Below are positions 8,024 to 17,096 of a stretch of DNA of 64,000 nucleotides, piece after piece; the stretch's first letter is position 1, and every line of letters starts with the position of its first letter. The notes beneath the pieces were generated by a model. The model had not been told where the DNA came from. It did no database searches and saw nothing but the letters and a program-made list of their open reading frames with translations. The DNA comes from Gammaproteobacteria bacterium (GTDB lineage: Bacteria; Pseudomonadota; Gammaproteobacteria; Pseudomonadales; Azotimanducaceae). The stretch lies in contig JAPOVK010000025.1 of the NCBI GenBank assembly GCA_026708185.1, forward strand, positions 24,955 to 88,954. The letters are read 5' to 3'. Position numbers and translations under genes: made by a program.

Positions 8024-9169
8024 CTATGTCGGCGGCACAAGGCCACCGATGTGCGCCATCAAGCTGGGAATCCCCGGTCGCCACACGTGCCCCTCACCAG
8101 GCGGGTTCCACACGTAACCGACGGCTGCCAAATCGTCGCGGATGCGGATCGCCTCGTCCTGGCTCGCCGTGGTTCCGGATATCACTCGCGTTCCGGCGAT
8201 GACCGCGTCCACCTCGGCCTGAGTCACCTGGTCCCGGTTGCCGAAAGCGCGTGCGATCGCGGATGCCACATCCAACAGACCGGCTCGCTCGAGTTCGTTG
8301 TGGCGATGGTGATAGTACGTTCCACGGCCTTGGTCGAATGCGCTGGCAGCTTGGGCCACCACGCCCCCGTCAATCGTCCCGTGCCCGTTGGCCGCTGCGA
8401 CATCCCACAGCGCCGCGCCGATGAGCTGGACGAAGTACGGATAGCACTGGCTCGCCTCGACAGCCCGCGACAGGGCGGCGGCCTCGAAGGTCGTCGGGGG
8501 CGTCTCGGCCTCGAACGGCCGGGACAGGGCGTCCGCGGCAGCTGATTCGTCAAGTAGGCCCATTCCGATCTGCTCGGCGCGGTCCCAGAACGTCGCGGAC
8601 ATGGCGTTGAGTTGCGGCGCGATGCCTGGCGTACCGGCCAGCACAAGCAGAAAAGGCGCCAGCGCAGCGACGGACTGGCTCGCGTTCAAGAGTGCCTGGC
8701 CGACCACCGTGTCCAACGTGTGAGCCTCGTCGAGGAGAACGACGAGCGGTCGCTGGCGACAGCGCAAGGTCAGCAACTCCGACAAGGTGCCAAGATTGTC
8801 ACCAAGCTCCCAGCCCACCCGGCCGGTCCCGATCGACAGCGACAGCGAATCCGGCAGCATGGCCTTGAAACGACCCGGCGGCACGAGCGAGGTCGCGAGC
8901 GCGTCTACGCTTGGCAAGTCGCTCGGCGTCCGCCACAGCACATCGATGCGCCCGCCGAGTTGCTCGACCTCGCCTTGAAACCAACGTAGCAGGACCGTCT
9001 TGCCGTTGCCGCGTGGTCCGCTCAGCACCACGTCGCGCGGCGCCCCTCGGCCAGCTTCGACATAGCCGAGAACCCCCTTCAGTTTGCGCTTCTCCGCTTC
9101 CCGTCCGGCAAGATAAGGTGGCAGGACGCCCCGACCGGGAACGAAGGGATTCAGGGCACCCGTTGGCAT
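8024..9169 (-). CDS. AAA-family ATPase, archaeal-type/ORC-like
   Basis: A 381-residue P-loop ATPase. Walker A is GPRGNGKT (residues 51-58), Walker B is LVVLLDEAH (142-150), and LAGTPG further on fits the sensor 1 strand. A later YPYFVQLIG segment resembles the GYPYFxQ motif of archaeal-type and STAND/ORC-like ATPases. The C-terminal 120 residues look like a winged-helix region, with QVTQAEVDAVI. There is no transmembrane segment. The role is unknown: such stand-alone ATPases are found near toxin-antitoxin and defence genes, and here it lies beside a VapBC-like pair and recCBD. The start ATG at 9169 fits the family N terminus (NPFVPGRG...FAGRE-like), but no strong ribosome site is visible. Confidence 0.8.
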   Translation of the reverse strand: MPTGALNPFVPGRGVLPPYLAGREAEKRKLKGVLGYVEAGRGAPRDVVLSGPRGNGKTVLLRWFQGEVEQLGGRIDVLWRTPSDLPSVDALATSLVPPGRFKAMLPDSLSLSIGTGRVGWELGDNLGTLSELLTLRCRQRPLVVLLDEAHTLDTVVGQALLNASQSVAALAPFLLVLAGTPGIAPQLNAMSATFWDRAEQIGMGLLDESAAADALSRPFEAETPPTTFEAAALSRAVEASQCYPYFVQLIGAALWDVAAANGHGTIDGGVVAQAASAFDQGRGTYYHHRHNELERAGLLDVASAIARAFGNRDQVTQAEVDAVIAGTRVISGTTASQDEAIRIRDDLAAVGYVWNPPGEGHVWRPGIPSLMAHIGGLVPPT

Positions 9170-9399
9170 CCGACAAGACTAGCAGATGGCTCGCCGCGCC
9201 ATGGCCTGGCGTGCCAACGACAGGGCGGCAACGGCTTCGTATCGAGATTTCGCGATCCAGGGCCGCACCTGTCTTCCAGCAGGAGTAGCCCATGCCTCTT
9301 GGGAAGCCTGGTGACCGGACGTCCGCGCTCGGTGCGCTCGATGGTTGACCTGCAATAAAGGCAGACGTGCCTTACGCTCGCCAGTGTCAGGAGGATTGA

Positions 9400-9651
9400 A
9401 TGACAGCGACGCTCACGATCACGGCCAAGGGACAGGTCACATTGCGCAAGGAGTTTCTCGCCCATCTCGGCGCGCGGCCGGGCGACCGCCTCACCGTCGA
9501 GTTGCTGGAAGGCGGCCGACTGCAGGTCGAGCCCAAGCGCGGGCAGCCTGCGGCATCCCTCTCCGGTCTGCTTGCCAAGTCAAACACCAAGCGCCTGTCG
9601 ATCGCTGAAGTCAGCGATGCGACGGCCGCCGGCTGGGCTGGCGAACGTTGA
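9400..9651 (+). CDS. AbrB/MazE-type antitoxin (VapB-like)
   Basis: An 83-residue protein with an N-terminal SpoVT/AbrB swapped-hairpin DNA-binding domain (LTITAKGQVTLRKEFLAHLGARPGDRLTVE, about residues 5-34). The C-terminal half is the flexible part expected to bind the toxin. In type II systems the antitoxin neutralises the PIN toxin and the complex represses its own promoter. A strong AGGAGG precedes the ATG. Its TGA overlaps the TTG start of the next gene, giving the usual antitoxin-then-toxin coupled order. The family assignment is secure; partner specificity is inferred from adjacency. Confidence 0.88.
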   Translation: MTATLTITAKGQVTLRKEFLAHLGARPGDRLTVELLEGGRLQVEPKRGQPAASLSGLLAKSNTKRLSIAEVSDATAAGWAGER

Positions 9652-10061
9652 AAATCACGGCCGACACGAACCTCCTATTGCGCACGGTCCTTCAAGACGA
9701 CCCGCCGCGGTCGCGCGAAGCGGACGCCCTATTGGCACAGGCTGCCGCGATCGCGGTACCACCCACCGTATTCTGCGAGTTCGCATGGGTGTCGCGCCGC
9801 GGCTACGGGTATTCCAACGACGAGATCGCCCACGGCATCACGGCGATCTGCAACGTGGAGGCAGTCGCCACCGATGGTGCCGCCGTCGACTTGGGCCTCG
9901 CGATGCTCCGCGCTGGCGGCGACTTCGCCGATGGCGTCATCGCGCACCAAGGCCGCACTCTCGGAGGGGGCGCGTTTGCCAGCTTCGACCGGGCCGCGGT
10001 AACAATGCTCAAAGGCGGGGGTGTCGAAGCCGAAGAACCCGTGGATCTGCTCGTCGACTGA
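9648..10061 (+). CDS. PIN-domain toxin (VapC-like ribonuclease)
   Basis: A 137-residue PIN-domain protein, predicted Mg-dependent RNase and toxin of the pair. The acidic active-site residues are in place: Asp6 in ITADTN, Glu44 in FCEFAW, Asp92/Asp95 in GDFADGVIA and Asp114 in ASFDRAA. All four acidic positions are intact, so the toxin looks functional. The TTG start at 9648 overlaps the antitoxin stop as TTGA, indicating translational coupling. In this family RNA targets (often tRNA or rRNA) cannot be predicted from sequence. Confidence 0.88.
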   Translation: MKITADTNLLLRTVLQDDPPRSREADALLAQAAAIAVPPTVFCEFAWVSRRGYGYSNDEIAHGITAICNVEAVATDGAAVDLGLAMLRAGGDFADGVIAHQGRTLGGGAFASFDRAAVTMLKGGGVEAEEPVDLLVD

Positions 10062-10434
10062 AGAAGGCCTACTTCGCTTGGCGTGGCTGAGCACGACGTC
10101 GGCGGCCGCTCCCCCCGCGTCGTTACCCGGAGCGGAGAGTCGCACAGGCGCGGTCGGCGTTGTCGATCCCGCCCTGAATGAGCCGAACGCATTGCCGAGC
10201 TTCGTCTCAAGCTGTTAGTTTGCACGACAGCAAGCCGCATTGGGTCCCGATGGCGAGAAAACGGCACGAGCGTGACCGCAACGCGACGCAGATTGTCGCG
10301 TTGGCGTGCGAACGTGGACGCATGCTTGGCAACTCGCCCAGTCCCTGCCCGTCGCTCCGATTCGAGTACGGACCAACGAGCCCGCCTCGAGCGATGCGCA
10401 TCACCCGAATGCCGAAGGACCGCGCGGGCATCCT
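10062..10434 (+). other. Gap between the vapBC-like pair and recC
   Basis: A 373-base stretch without a convincing gene. The recC reading frame is open from 10306, but residues encoded before 10435 lack family similarity and look non-coding. I saw no clear promoter pair, hairpin with T-run or RNA gene. It presumably contains the recCBD promoter. Confidence 0.5.
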
Positions 10435-13400
10435 GTGACTGAATCGCCGGCCACTGCATCCTTGTTCCACGTACACGCGTCCGAGCGCTTGGAAGCCCTC
10501 GCGGGACGCCTCGCCGCCACCATGCGCGCGCGGCCGGGCGACCCGTTGAGCGCGGAGCGCATAGTCGTGCCCCATCCCCTCATGGGGCAATGGCTGCGCC
10601 TGCAACTGGCGGAACGCCTAGGAATCGCAGCTCACCTGTGCGTCGAACTGCCGTCGGAGTTCGCCTGGCGCGCGATGCGCGAGACCCTGCCGGAGTTGTC
10701 CGAGGAAGCGATCTTCGAGCCGGCCTACCTGCGCTGGCGCATCTTCGAGCGGCTGGCCGCCTGGACCGGGGACGACGAGATCGGTCGCTATCTCGCGGAC
10801 AACGACGCCCGCAAGCGCTTCGAACTCGCCGACCGGCTGGCCATCGCCTACGACCGCTGTCTGGTGTACCGGCCCGGGCAAATCGGCACGTGGCAACGTG
10901 GCGGCTCAGACCGCTGGCATGCACGCCTGTGGAGCGAACTGGCGATTGGCCAGGCGCCGGCGCTGCACTGGGTCGACGCCATCGCCGCCTACCGGCAAGC
11001 CCATGGCACAGCGCACGCGCGGACCCGGCCGCGCGTAAGCTTCTTCGGGGTCGCCACGCTGTCGCCGTCCTATCGCGACTTTCTCATCGTCGCCGCGCAG
11101 GCGTTCGACGTACACCTCTTCCTGCTGAGCCCGCGCGGGGACTTCTGGACGCATCCGCCGAGCCGCAACGCGACCGGCTACTACGACGAGGCCAACGAAC
11201 TGTTGGAGGCGTGGGCGCGACCGGCGCGGGACATGCAGCGCCTCGTCCAGGACGCAAGCCGGCTGGTCGACGATGCCGACGGCGATCAGCCGGGCGCAGG
11301 GACCGCGGAGGCGACTTGCCTGGCGACCGTTCAGCGGGACCTGCTCGGCGCCGAGCAAGCGACCACCCCTGCGCCGTCGACACCGGACGACTCCCTCCAG
11401 ATCCACGTCTGCCACTCCGCGACCCGCGAGATCGAAGTGCTCCACGACCGGTTGCTTGGCCTCTTCGACGACCACCCGGACATCCAACCCGCGGACGTGA
11501 TGGTGCTGACGCCGGACATGGACACCTATGCACCGATCATCAGGGCGGTGTTCAGTGCCACGGGCCGGATACGCTTCCAAGTCGGTCGAGAACGGTTCCG
11601 GGAGGGCGCCGCTATCACCGCATTCCTGGACCTGCTCGACCTGCCAGGGTCGCGCTATACCGCAAACGAAATGGTCGCGCCGCTCAGGGCAGAATCCGTG
11701 CGCGCCTGCTTCGGCATCGACGAGGGTGATCTCGAGGGCATCCGCGACTGGCTGGGGCGCGCCGGAATCCGCTGGGGACTGGACGCCGAACATCGCACAC
11801 CGCTGGGCGTTCCGCCTTCGCCCAACCACACTTGGCGCCACGGCCTGCGTCGCTTGCTCCTCGGCTACACGATCGACCGCGAGGACACTCTGCACGACGA
11901 CATCACACCGTGTGTCCTCAACCGCTGGGGCAACGCGGGCGCCAACGACTACGAACTGCTCGGACGATTCCACCGCTACTGCGAACTGGCCTTCGCCCTT
12001 GACGAATGGCACACCGATGAGCGGACCCCCGCGGAGTGGGCCGAGCGTCTGCGCGGCGAGATCCTCGCCCCTTTCTTCACCGCCGAGCGCCGGTTCCACC
12101 CTGAGATCGGCCGCGAAGTCGGGGCCGTGGCCCGCCTCATCGACGCGTTCGCCAGCGAATGCGAACAAGCACGGGCGGTCGCGCCATTGAGTTTCGCCGT
12201 GCTGCGCGACGTGCTCGCCGAACATGCCGCCACGTCGATCCGCGGCGTCCCGCGGCTGGCCGACGGGGTTACCGTGGCCGGGTTGGCGAGTGGGCAGGTC
12301 CTGCCCGCCAAGGTGGTGTGCGCCGTTGGAATGAACGACGGCGTGTTTCCCAGCCGGCCTCCACCGATGCCATTCGAGTTCGTCCAAAACCTGTTCGGGT
12401 CCGCTGACCATGCCGTGGGCGACCGGGATGTGCGCGACGACGACCGTTTCGCATTCCTCTCGGCCGTGCTCGCGGCGCGGCGCTTGCTCATCTTGACGTA
12501 CACGGGTCGCGATCTGCAGGAGGACAAGCCGATTCCGGCCTCGGTGGTCGTGAGCGAACTGACGGCGTATCTAGAGCGGCGATTCCCGAGTACCAAGGGA
12601 ACCTGGGAGACCCGCCATCCGCTGCAGCCGTTCAGTCCCCGTTACTTCGGCAACGACGAGCCGCGCCTCTTCAGCTATGCGAAACCCATGGCGGACGCGG
12701 CAAACGCGCTTGGCGCGAGCCATTCCCCGCCGCGCCGTTTCGCCGGCGAGTTCGAGCCGAGCGACGCAGCGAGCCGCGCTGAGCTCGACATCGAGGAGCT
12801 GGTCCGCTTCTCGGCGAGCCCGACCACCTATTTCCTGAGGCACGTCCTGCGCATCAATCTGGGCATCCGCGACAACGAGATCGACGACGACGAACCGTTC
12901 CAGCTCGACGCGCTGCAGGGATGGCAGTTGAAGAGCGACCTCGCGGGCTTCGGCAACGCCACCGACGACAGGACGCACGCATTGGCCAGCGCCAGTGGCT
13001 TGCTCCCGCCCGGCAACCTGGCACGTATCCAGCATCGCGAGTCCAGCGACGAGGTCGCCGGCCTTGTGGACGCCTTGACACCGTTCATCGACCACACCGC
13101 GTCCGCCGACGTTGACATCGACGTTGACGGCACTCGCATCATCGGCAGAGCCGAGGGACTCCACTGGGACAAGGCGGAACTGGTGTGGCACCGGATCGGC
13201 CGGGTGCGTACGAAGGACGAGATCGCGGTGTGGCTGCGTCTGCTGGCACTCATCTGCACCGAGGAGCAGCCGTTCGCCGCCTACCTGTTCGGCAGCAAGA
13301 CCGCACCCACCCCCGTGGTCCTCAGCGGTCCGTCGCCGACAACCGCGCGCGAGTTTCTGAGCGACTGGGTCGCGGCGTGGCACGAGGGACAGTGCAAGGC

Positions 13401-13593
13401 CCTGCCGTTCTTCCCGGAGACATCATGGGCAGTCATGGCGGGTAAGAAGCTCGAGTCACCGTGGGCGAGCATGGCGTGGAGCGAGGGCAACGACGACTAC
13501 CACCGGCTGGTCTACCCCGACGGGCCTCGCGCGGAGGGCTTCGAGGCACTGGCCGAACGCCTTCTCTTACCACTCCGGGAGGCACGGTCGTGA
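10435..13593 (+). CDS. recC: Exodeoxyribonuclease V subunit gamma
   Basis: Subunit of the RecBCD helicase-nuclease that processes double-strand DNA ends and, in well-studied species, scans for Chi. The 1052-residue product is close to the usual length of about 1100. Recognisable RecC segments include FHVHASERLEALAGRLA at the N terminus, PLMGQWLRLQLAERLGIAA, the YRDFLIVAAQAFDVHLFLLSP region and FSASPTTYFLRHVLRINL toward the C terminus. I chose the GTG at 10435 because the family similarity begins there; an ATG at 10306 gives a longer product with a doubtful N-terminal tail. The stop overlaps the recB start (GTGA). Order recC-recB-recD with no intervening ptrA is common outside the enterics. 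Confidence 0.94.
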   Translation: MTESPATASLFHVHASERLEALAGRLAATMRARPGDPLSAERIVVPHPLMGQWLRLQLAERLGIAAHLCVELPSEFAWRAMRETLPELSEEAIFEPAYLRWRIFERLAAWTGDDEIGRYLADNDARKRFELADRLAIAYDRCLVYRPGQIGTWQRGGSDRWHARLWSELAIGQAPALHWVDAIAAYRQAHGTAHARTRPRVSFFGVATLSPSYRDFLIVAAQAFDVHLFLLSPRGDFWTHPPSRNATGYYDEANELLEAWARPARDMQRLVQDASRLVDDADGDQPGAGTAEATCLATVQRDLLGAEQATTPAPSTPDDSLQIHVCHSATREIEVLHDRLLGLFDDHPDIQPADVMVLTPDMDTYAPIIRAVFSATGRIRFQVGRERFREGAAITAFLDLLDLPGSRYTANEMVAPLRAESVRACFGIDEGDLEGIRDWLGRAGIRWGLDAEHRTPLGVPPSPNHTWRHGLRRLLLGYTIDREDTLHDDITPCVLNRWGNAGANDYELLGRFHRYCELAFALDEWHTDERTPAEWAERLRGEILAPFFTAERRFHPEIGREVGAVARLIDAFASECEQARAVAPLSFAVLRDVLAEHAATSIRGVPRLADGVTVAGLASGQVLPAKVVCAVGMNDGVFPSRPPPMPFEFVQNLFGSADHAVGDRDVRDDDRFAFLSAVLAARRLLILTYTGRDLQEDKPIPASVVVSELTAYLERRFPSTKGTWETRHPLQPFSPRYFGNDEPRLFSYAKPMADAANALGASHSPPRRFAGEFEPSDAASRAELDIEELVRFSASPTTYFLRHVLRINLGIRDNEIDDDEPFQLDALQGWQLKSDLAGFGNATDDRTHALASASGLLPPGNLARIQHRESSDEVAGLVDALTPFIDHTASADVDIDVDGTRIIGRAEGLHWDKAELVWHRIGRVRTKDEIAVWLRLLALICTEEQPFAAYLFGSKTAPTPVVLSGPSPTTAREFLSDWVAAWHEGQCKALPFFPETSWAVMAGKKLESPWASMAWSEGNDDYHRLVYPDGPRAEGFEALAERLLLPLREARS

Positions 13594-16500
13594 GCGCACG
13601 GTCCCCTTACACCGCGCCGTTAAACGGCGGCTTGGTCGTCGAGGCCAGCGCGGGGACCGGCAAGACGTACACGCTCACGACACTCGTCGCGCGGCTCGTG
13701 GTAGAGGCGCATCACCGCATCGACGACCTGTTGATCGTCACCTTCACCGTTGCCGCCACCGGAGAACTGCGCACCCGCGTCTGGGAGACGCTGTGCGCCG
13801 CCCGCGATGCCGCCGCCGGGCGGACGGCGGCCACGAGCCAGGCCCGGGAACTCGCTGGACATTGGCGGAAGGCAGGCCTGCTCGACGCCGCCGAAGCGCG
13901 GCTAACGCGAGCGATTCGCGACTTCGACCGGGCCAACATCACCACTATCCACGGCTTCTGCCAGCGCGCGCTTGGCGAGTTCGCACTCGAGGCCGGACTG
14001 CCGTTCAGGTTCGGCGTCAGCGGCGACGGCGCGTTGGAGGTCGAATCCGCGGCACGCGACTTCTGGCGGAAGGAGATGGCTGGCGAACCGGTCCCGCTGC
14101 TCGAGTACGCGAGGGCGCGCAAGTTCCTGTTGGATCAAAGCGCCGACTGGTCGGGACAGGCGCTGGCACGATCGAGCGTACTGCGACCGGCCATGTCTGC
14201 CACTGAATTCGCCCGGCTGTGGGCGAAGCGGCGCGATGCGTGGCACGATGCGTTCAAGGCGGCCCGTGCGGACTGGATCGCGCCGAGGCAACCCGTGGCG
14301 CTTCGCGAATTCTGGGAGTCGGACGCCTACACGTGGAGGAAGAGCAAGACGTACTTCAAGGACCAAGCGGCCTTTGAAGCGCTGACCGCGGCATTCGACG
14401 CGAACGAGCCCGACCTGCTGTCCCTTGGCACGGCAGGCTACTTCGGCCGTGAATCACTGACGGCGCAGCTCTACAAGAACACGCCGCCCCCCGACACCCC
14501 GCCGTTCGACCGCCTGGATCAGCTCGCTTACGCGGCCAGCCAACTCGGCGAATTCTGGCTGCTCGGCCGCCGCCGGGGCTTGCTGACCGAGGCAGCAGCG
14601 ACCCTGCACGACGGCGTCTGGCGTAATCGCCAATTGACCTTCGACGCGCTCCTGAGCGAATTGCACGATGCGCTGTACGGCGAGAACGCGAACGCGCTCG
14701 CCGCGCGCATGCGGGCCCGGTATCCGATCGCGCTGATCGACGAGTTCCAGGACACGGATCGCCTCCAAGCGCGGGTCTTCGAGGCGGTCTACCCCCGCGA
14801 CGGACTGATCGTAGTTGGCGACCCGAAGCAGTCCATCTTCCGGTTCCGCGGCGCAGACGTATACGCGTATGTCGACGCCAAGCGACGGTTGGATGGCGGT
14901 CAACTACAGCTAACACAGAACTACCGCTCGACACCCCGCCTCGTGGAGGCGGTGAACGCGGTCTTCCAACACGATGACGCGCTCGTGCTGGAGGAGGTCG
15001 GCTTTGAACCCGCCATTGCCGCCGGCGGTGCCGGCGAGCTGCGGGTCGAAGACCCGGATTTCGATCACAGGCCATTCCAGCTGCATGTCTTCGGGTCAAG
15101 CGAGGACGGCAAGCCGTGGACCAAGCCCGCCCTGACGGACCATGCAGCGACGCACGCAGCGAACCGCGTAGCAGCGCTGATCGGCATGGGCGCCGCAGGC
15201 AAGGCCGTGCTCGCGCGAGGGCAGACAACGCGACCGTTGGCTGCCGCCGACGTCGCCGTGCTCGTGCGCACCGGCGAGCAGGGCCGCGCGATGATCCGGG
15301 AACTTCGCGCCCGTGGTCTACGTACCGTCGAGATCGGCACCGAAAGCGTCTTCGACAGCGACGAAGCGGCGACCTTGCACCGGCTGCTCCAGGCCCTCGC
15401 CACCGACGAGGCCGAATTCGATGCGGCGGCACGCTTGCGCGGCGCGCTCGCCGCTGAAATGTTCGACCTCGACATGGCGGACCTCGATCGGCTTCGGGAG
15501 GACGACCGGATCTGGGCACGATGGCTTGACCGCGCGCGAGACTGGCGACGCCTTTGGGCCTCCGGTGGCATCGCTTCGCTAATGCGTCATCTGCTGTTCG
15601 CCGACGACCCGGCGTGCGCCGGGAATCTGCTCGCCCATCCCAACGGTCCTCGCCGGCTGACGAACTTCCTGCACCTCACGGATCTGCTGCACGACGCCGA
15701 AACCCGCCACCGCCTGTCGAGGCGCGGCCTCCTGGACTGGTTCGCCCACTTCAAGGCCCAGCCCAAACGCGGTGGCGAGACGGCCCAGCTTCGCCTCGAA
15801 AGCGACGAGGACCTGGTTAAGGTCGTCACGATCCACCGTGCCAAGGGGCTGGAGTTCCCGATCGTTTTCTGTCCCTTCGCGTGGTGGGGCCGCAAGCCCG
15901 ACAAGAACGCGACGGCGCAGTACTACGACAGCGAGTCCAACGAGCCCGTATTGGATCTACAGCCCTCGCTCAAGGCCTTGGAGCGCGAACAGCAGGAGGA
16001 GTTCGCGGACGAAGTGCGGCTGTCGTACGTCGCATTGACGCGGGCCAAGTACCGATGCGAGGTGACCTGGGGGTCGGCGAACGACTCCGAGCACGCGCCA
16101 TTGGACTGGCTGTTGCCAGCCGACATTGACGACTTCGCGCGCCGTGCGCCAGAGGCCATCTCCGTGCTGGACGCCACGGTTGCAGACGAGGCCACGACGG
16201 TGCCGCGTCCCGACCTTGGCAACGAGACCTTGCGCGCTCGCGAACTCAACCGGCCATTGGGCGGCACACGGCAATTGACGAGCTATTCGGCGCTGACTGC
16301 CGGAATGTCGGCAGCGCACGATGAAGCGGTCGACGAGCCGGATCACGACGCCGACGAACCGCTCGCCGAAACCCCGGCGGAGCCCGCGCTGGACGTGTTT
16401 GGCTTCCCCGCCGGCAGTCGGGCCGGCAACTGTCTGCACGAGATCCTGGAGCGCCATGTCGAACACGGCGACATGGAGGCAACCTGTCGCGACGCCCTAG

Positions 16501-17096
16501 CCCGTTACGGCATCGACGCCAAGTGGCTCCCCGTGGCGCAATCCATGGTGTCCAACGCGTGGGATGCGCCGCTCGGCACGATCGAACCGACGTTCCGGCT
16601 GGCCGACGTCGAACGGCCGGTCGCCGAGATGGAGTTTCATCTGCCCGTGCGGGGTTTCCGGCGCGACCGGCTCGCCGACATCCTTGCCGAGCACGGCTAC
16701 GACAGCCGGATTCCGGAAGACGTCCAGACGATCAACGGCTTCCTGCACGGCTTCATCGACCTGGTGGCACAGCACGACGGCCGCTGGTATGTGCTCGACT
16801 ACAAGTCGAACTGGCTGGGTGGCAACGTCGTGGCTTACGACCCGGCGTCCATCCAAAGGTCCATGCGCCACCACGGCTACCACCTGCAGTACCTGCTCTA
16901 CCTGACCGCGCTCGACCGGCTGCTGCGAGTCCGTCTGCGCGGCTACGACTACGACCGCCACATCGGCGGGGCCTGCTACCTGTTTCTGCGCGGCATGCAC
17001 CCGGATGCGCCGGGACGTGGCGTCCACTTCGACCGGCCCGGTCGTGAGTGCATAACGGCGATCGACGGCTGCCTGTCCGGAGGACGGGATGACTGA
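13590..17096 (+). CDS. recB: Exodeoxyribonuclease V subunit beta
   Basis: The 3'-to-5' helicase and nuclease subunit of RecBCD, 1168 residues against about 1180 in E. coli. The N-terminal Walker A is EASAGTGKTYTL (around residues 18-29), and the SF1 Walker B is ALIDEFQDTD. The later motif HRAKGLEFPIVFCPF is helicase motif V/VI. The C-terminal nuclease domain keeps VLDYKSNWLGG near residue 1070, with the catalytic Asp and Lys intact. GTG at 13590 is the start, overlapping the recC TGA; the earlier frame lies inside recC. It overlaps recD by eight bases. Nothing suggests loss of activity. Confidence 0.96.
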   Translation: MSARSPYTAPLNGGLVVEASAGTGKTYTLTTLVARLVVEAHHRIDDLLIVTFTVAATGELRTRVWETLCAARDAAAGRTAATSQARELAGHWRKAGLLDAAEARLTRAIRDFDRANITTIHGFCQRALGEFALEAGLPFRFGVSGDGALEVESAARDFWRKEMAGEPVPLLEYARARKFLLDQSADWSGQALARSSVLRPAMSATEFARLWAKRRDAWHDAFKAARADWIAPRQPVALREFWESDAYTWRKSKTYFKDQAAFEALTAAFDANEPDLLSLGTAGYFGRESLTAQLYKNTPPPDTPPFDRLDQLAYAASQLGEFWLLGRRRGLLTEAAATLHDGVWRNRQLTFDALLSELHDALYGENANALAARMRARYPIALIDEFQDTDRLQARVFEAVYPRDGLIVVGDPKQSIFRFRGADVYAYVDAKRRLDGGQLQLTQNYRSTPRLVEAVNAVFQHDDALVLEEVGFEPAIAAGGAGELRVEDPDFDHRPFQLHVFGSSEDGKPWTKPALTDHAATHAANRVAALIGMGAAGKAVLARGQTTRPLAAADVAVLVRTGEQGRAMIRELRARGLRTVEIGTESVFDSDEAATLHRLLQALATDEAEFDAAARLRGALAAEMFDLDMADLDRLREDDRIWARWLDRARDWRRLWASGGIASLMRHLLFADDPACAGNLLAHPNGPRRLTNFLHLTDLLHDAETRHRLSRRGLLDWFAHFKAQPKRGGETAQLRLESDEDLVKVVTIHRAKGLEFPIVFCPFAWWGRKPDKNATAQYYDSESNEPVLDLQPSLKALEREQQEEFADEVRLSYVALTRAKYRCEVTWGSANDSEHAPLDWLLPADIDDFARRAPEAISVLDATVADEATTVPRPDLGNETLRARELNRPLGGTRQLTSYSALTAGMSAAHDEAVDEPDHDADEPLAETPAEPALDVFGFPAGSRAGNCLHEILERHVEHGDMEATCRDALARYGIDAKWLPVAQSMVSNAWDAPLGTIEPTFRLADVERPVAEMEFHLPVRGFRRDRLADILAEHGYDSRIPEDVQTINGFLHGFIDLVAQHDGRWYVLDYKSNWLGGNVVAYDPASIQRSMRHHGYHLQYLLYLTALDRLLRVRLRGYDYDRHIGGACYLFLRGMHPDAPGRGVHFDRPGRECITAIDGCLSGGRDD

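Noticed and set aside
10306..10434. Longer recC from an ATG at 10306
   Set aside because: Residues before the GTG at 10435 have no RecC similarity and look like translated intergenic DNA.
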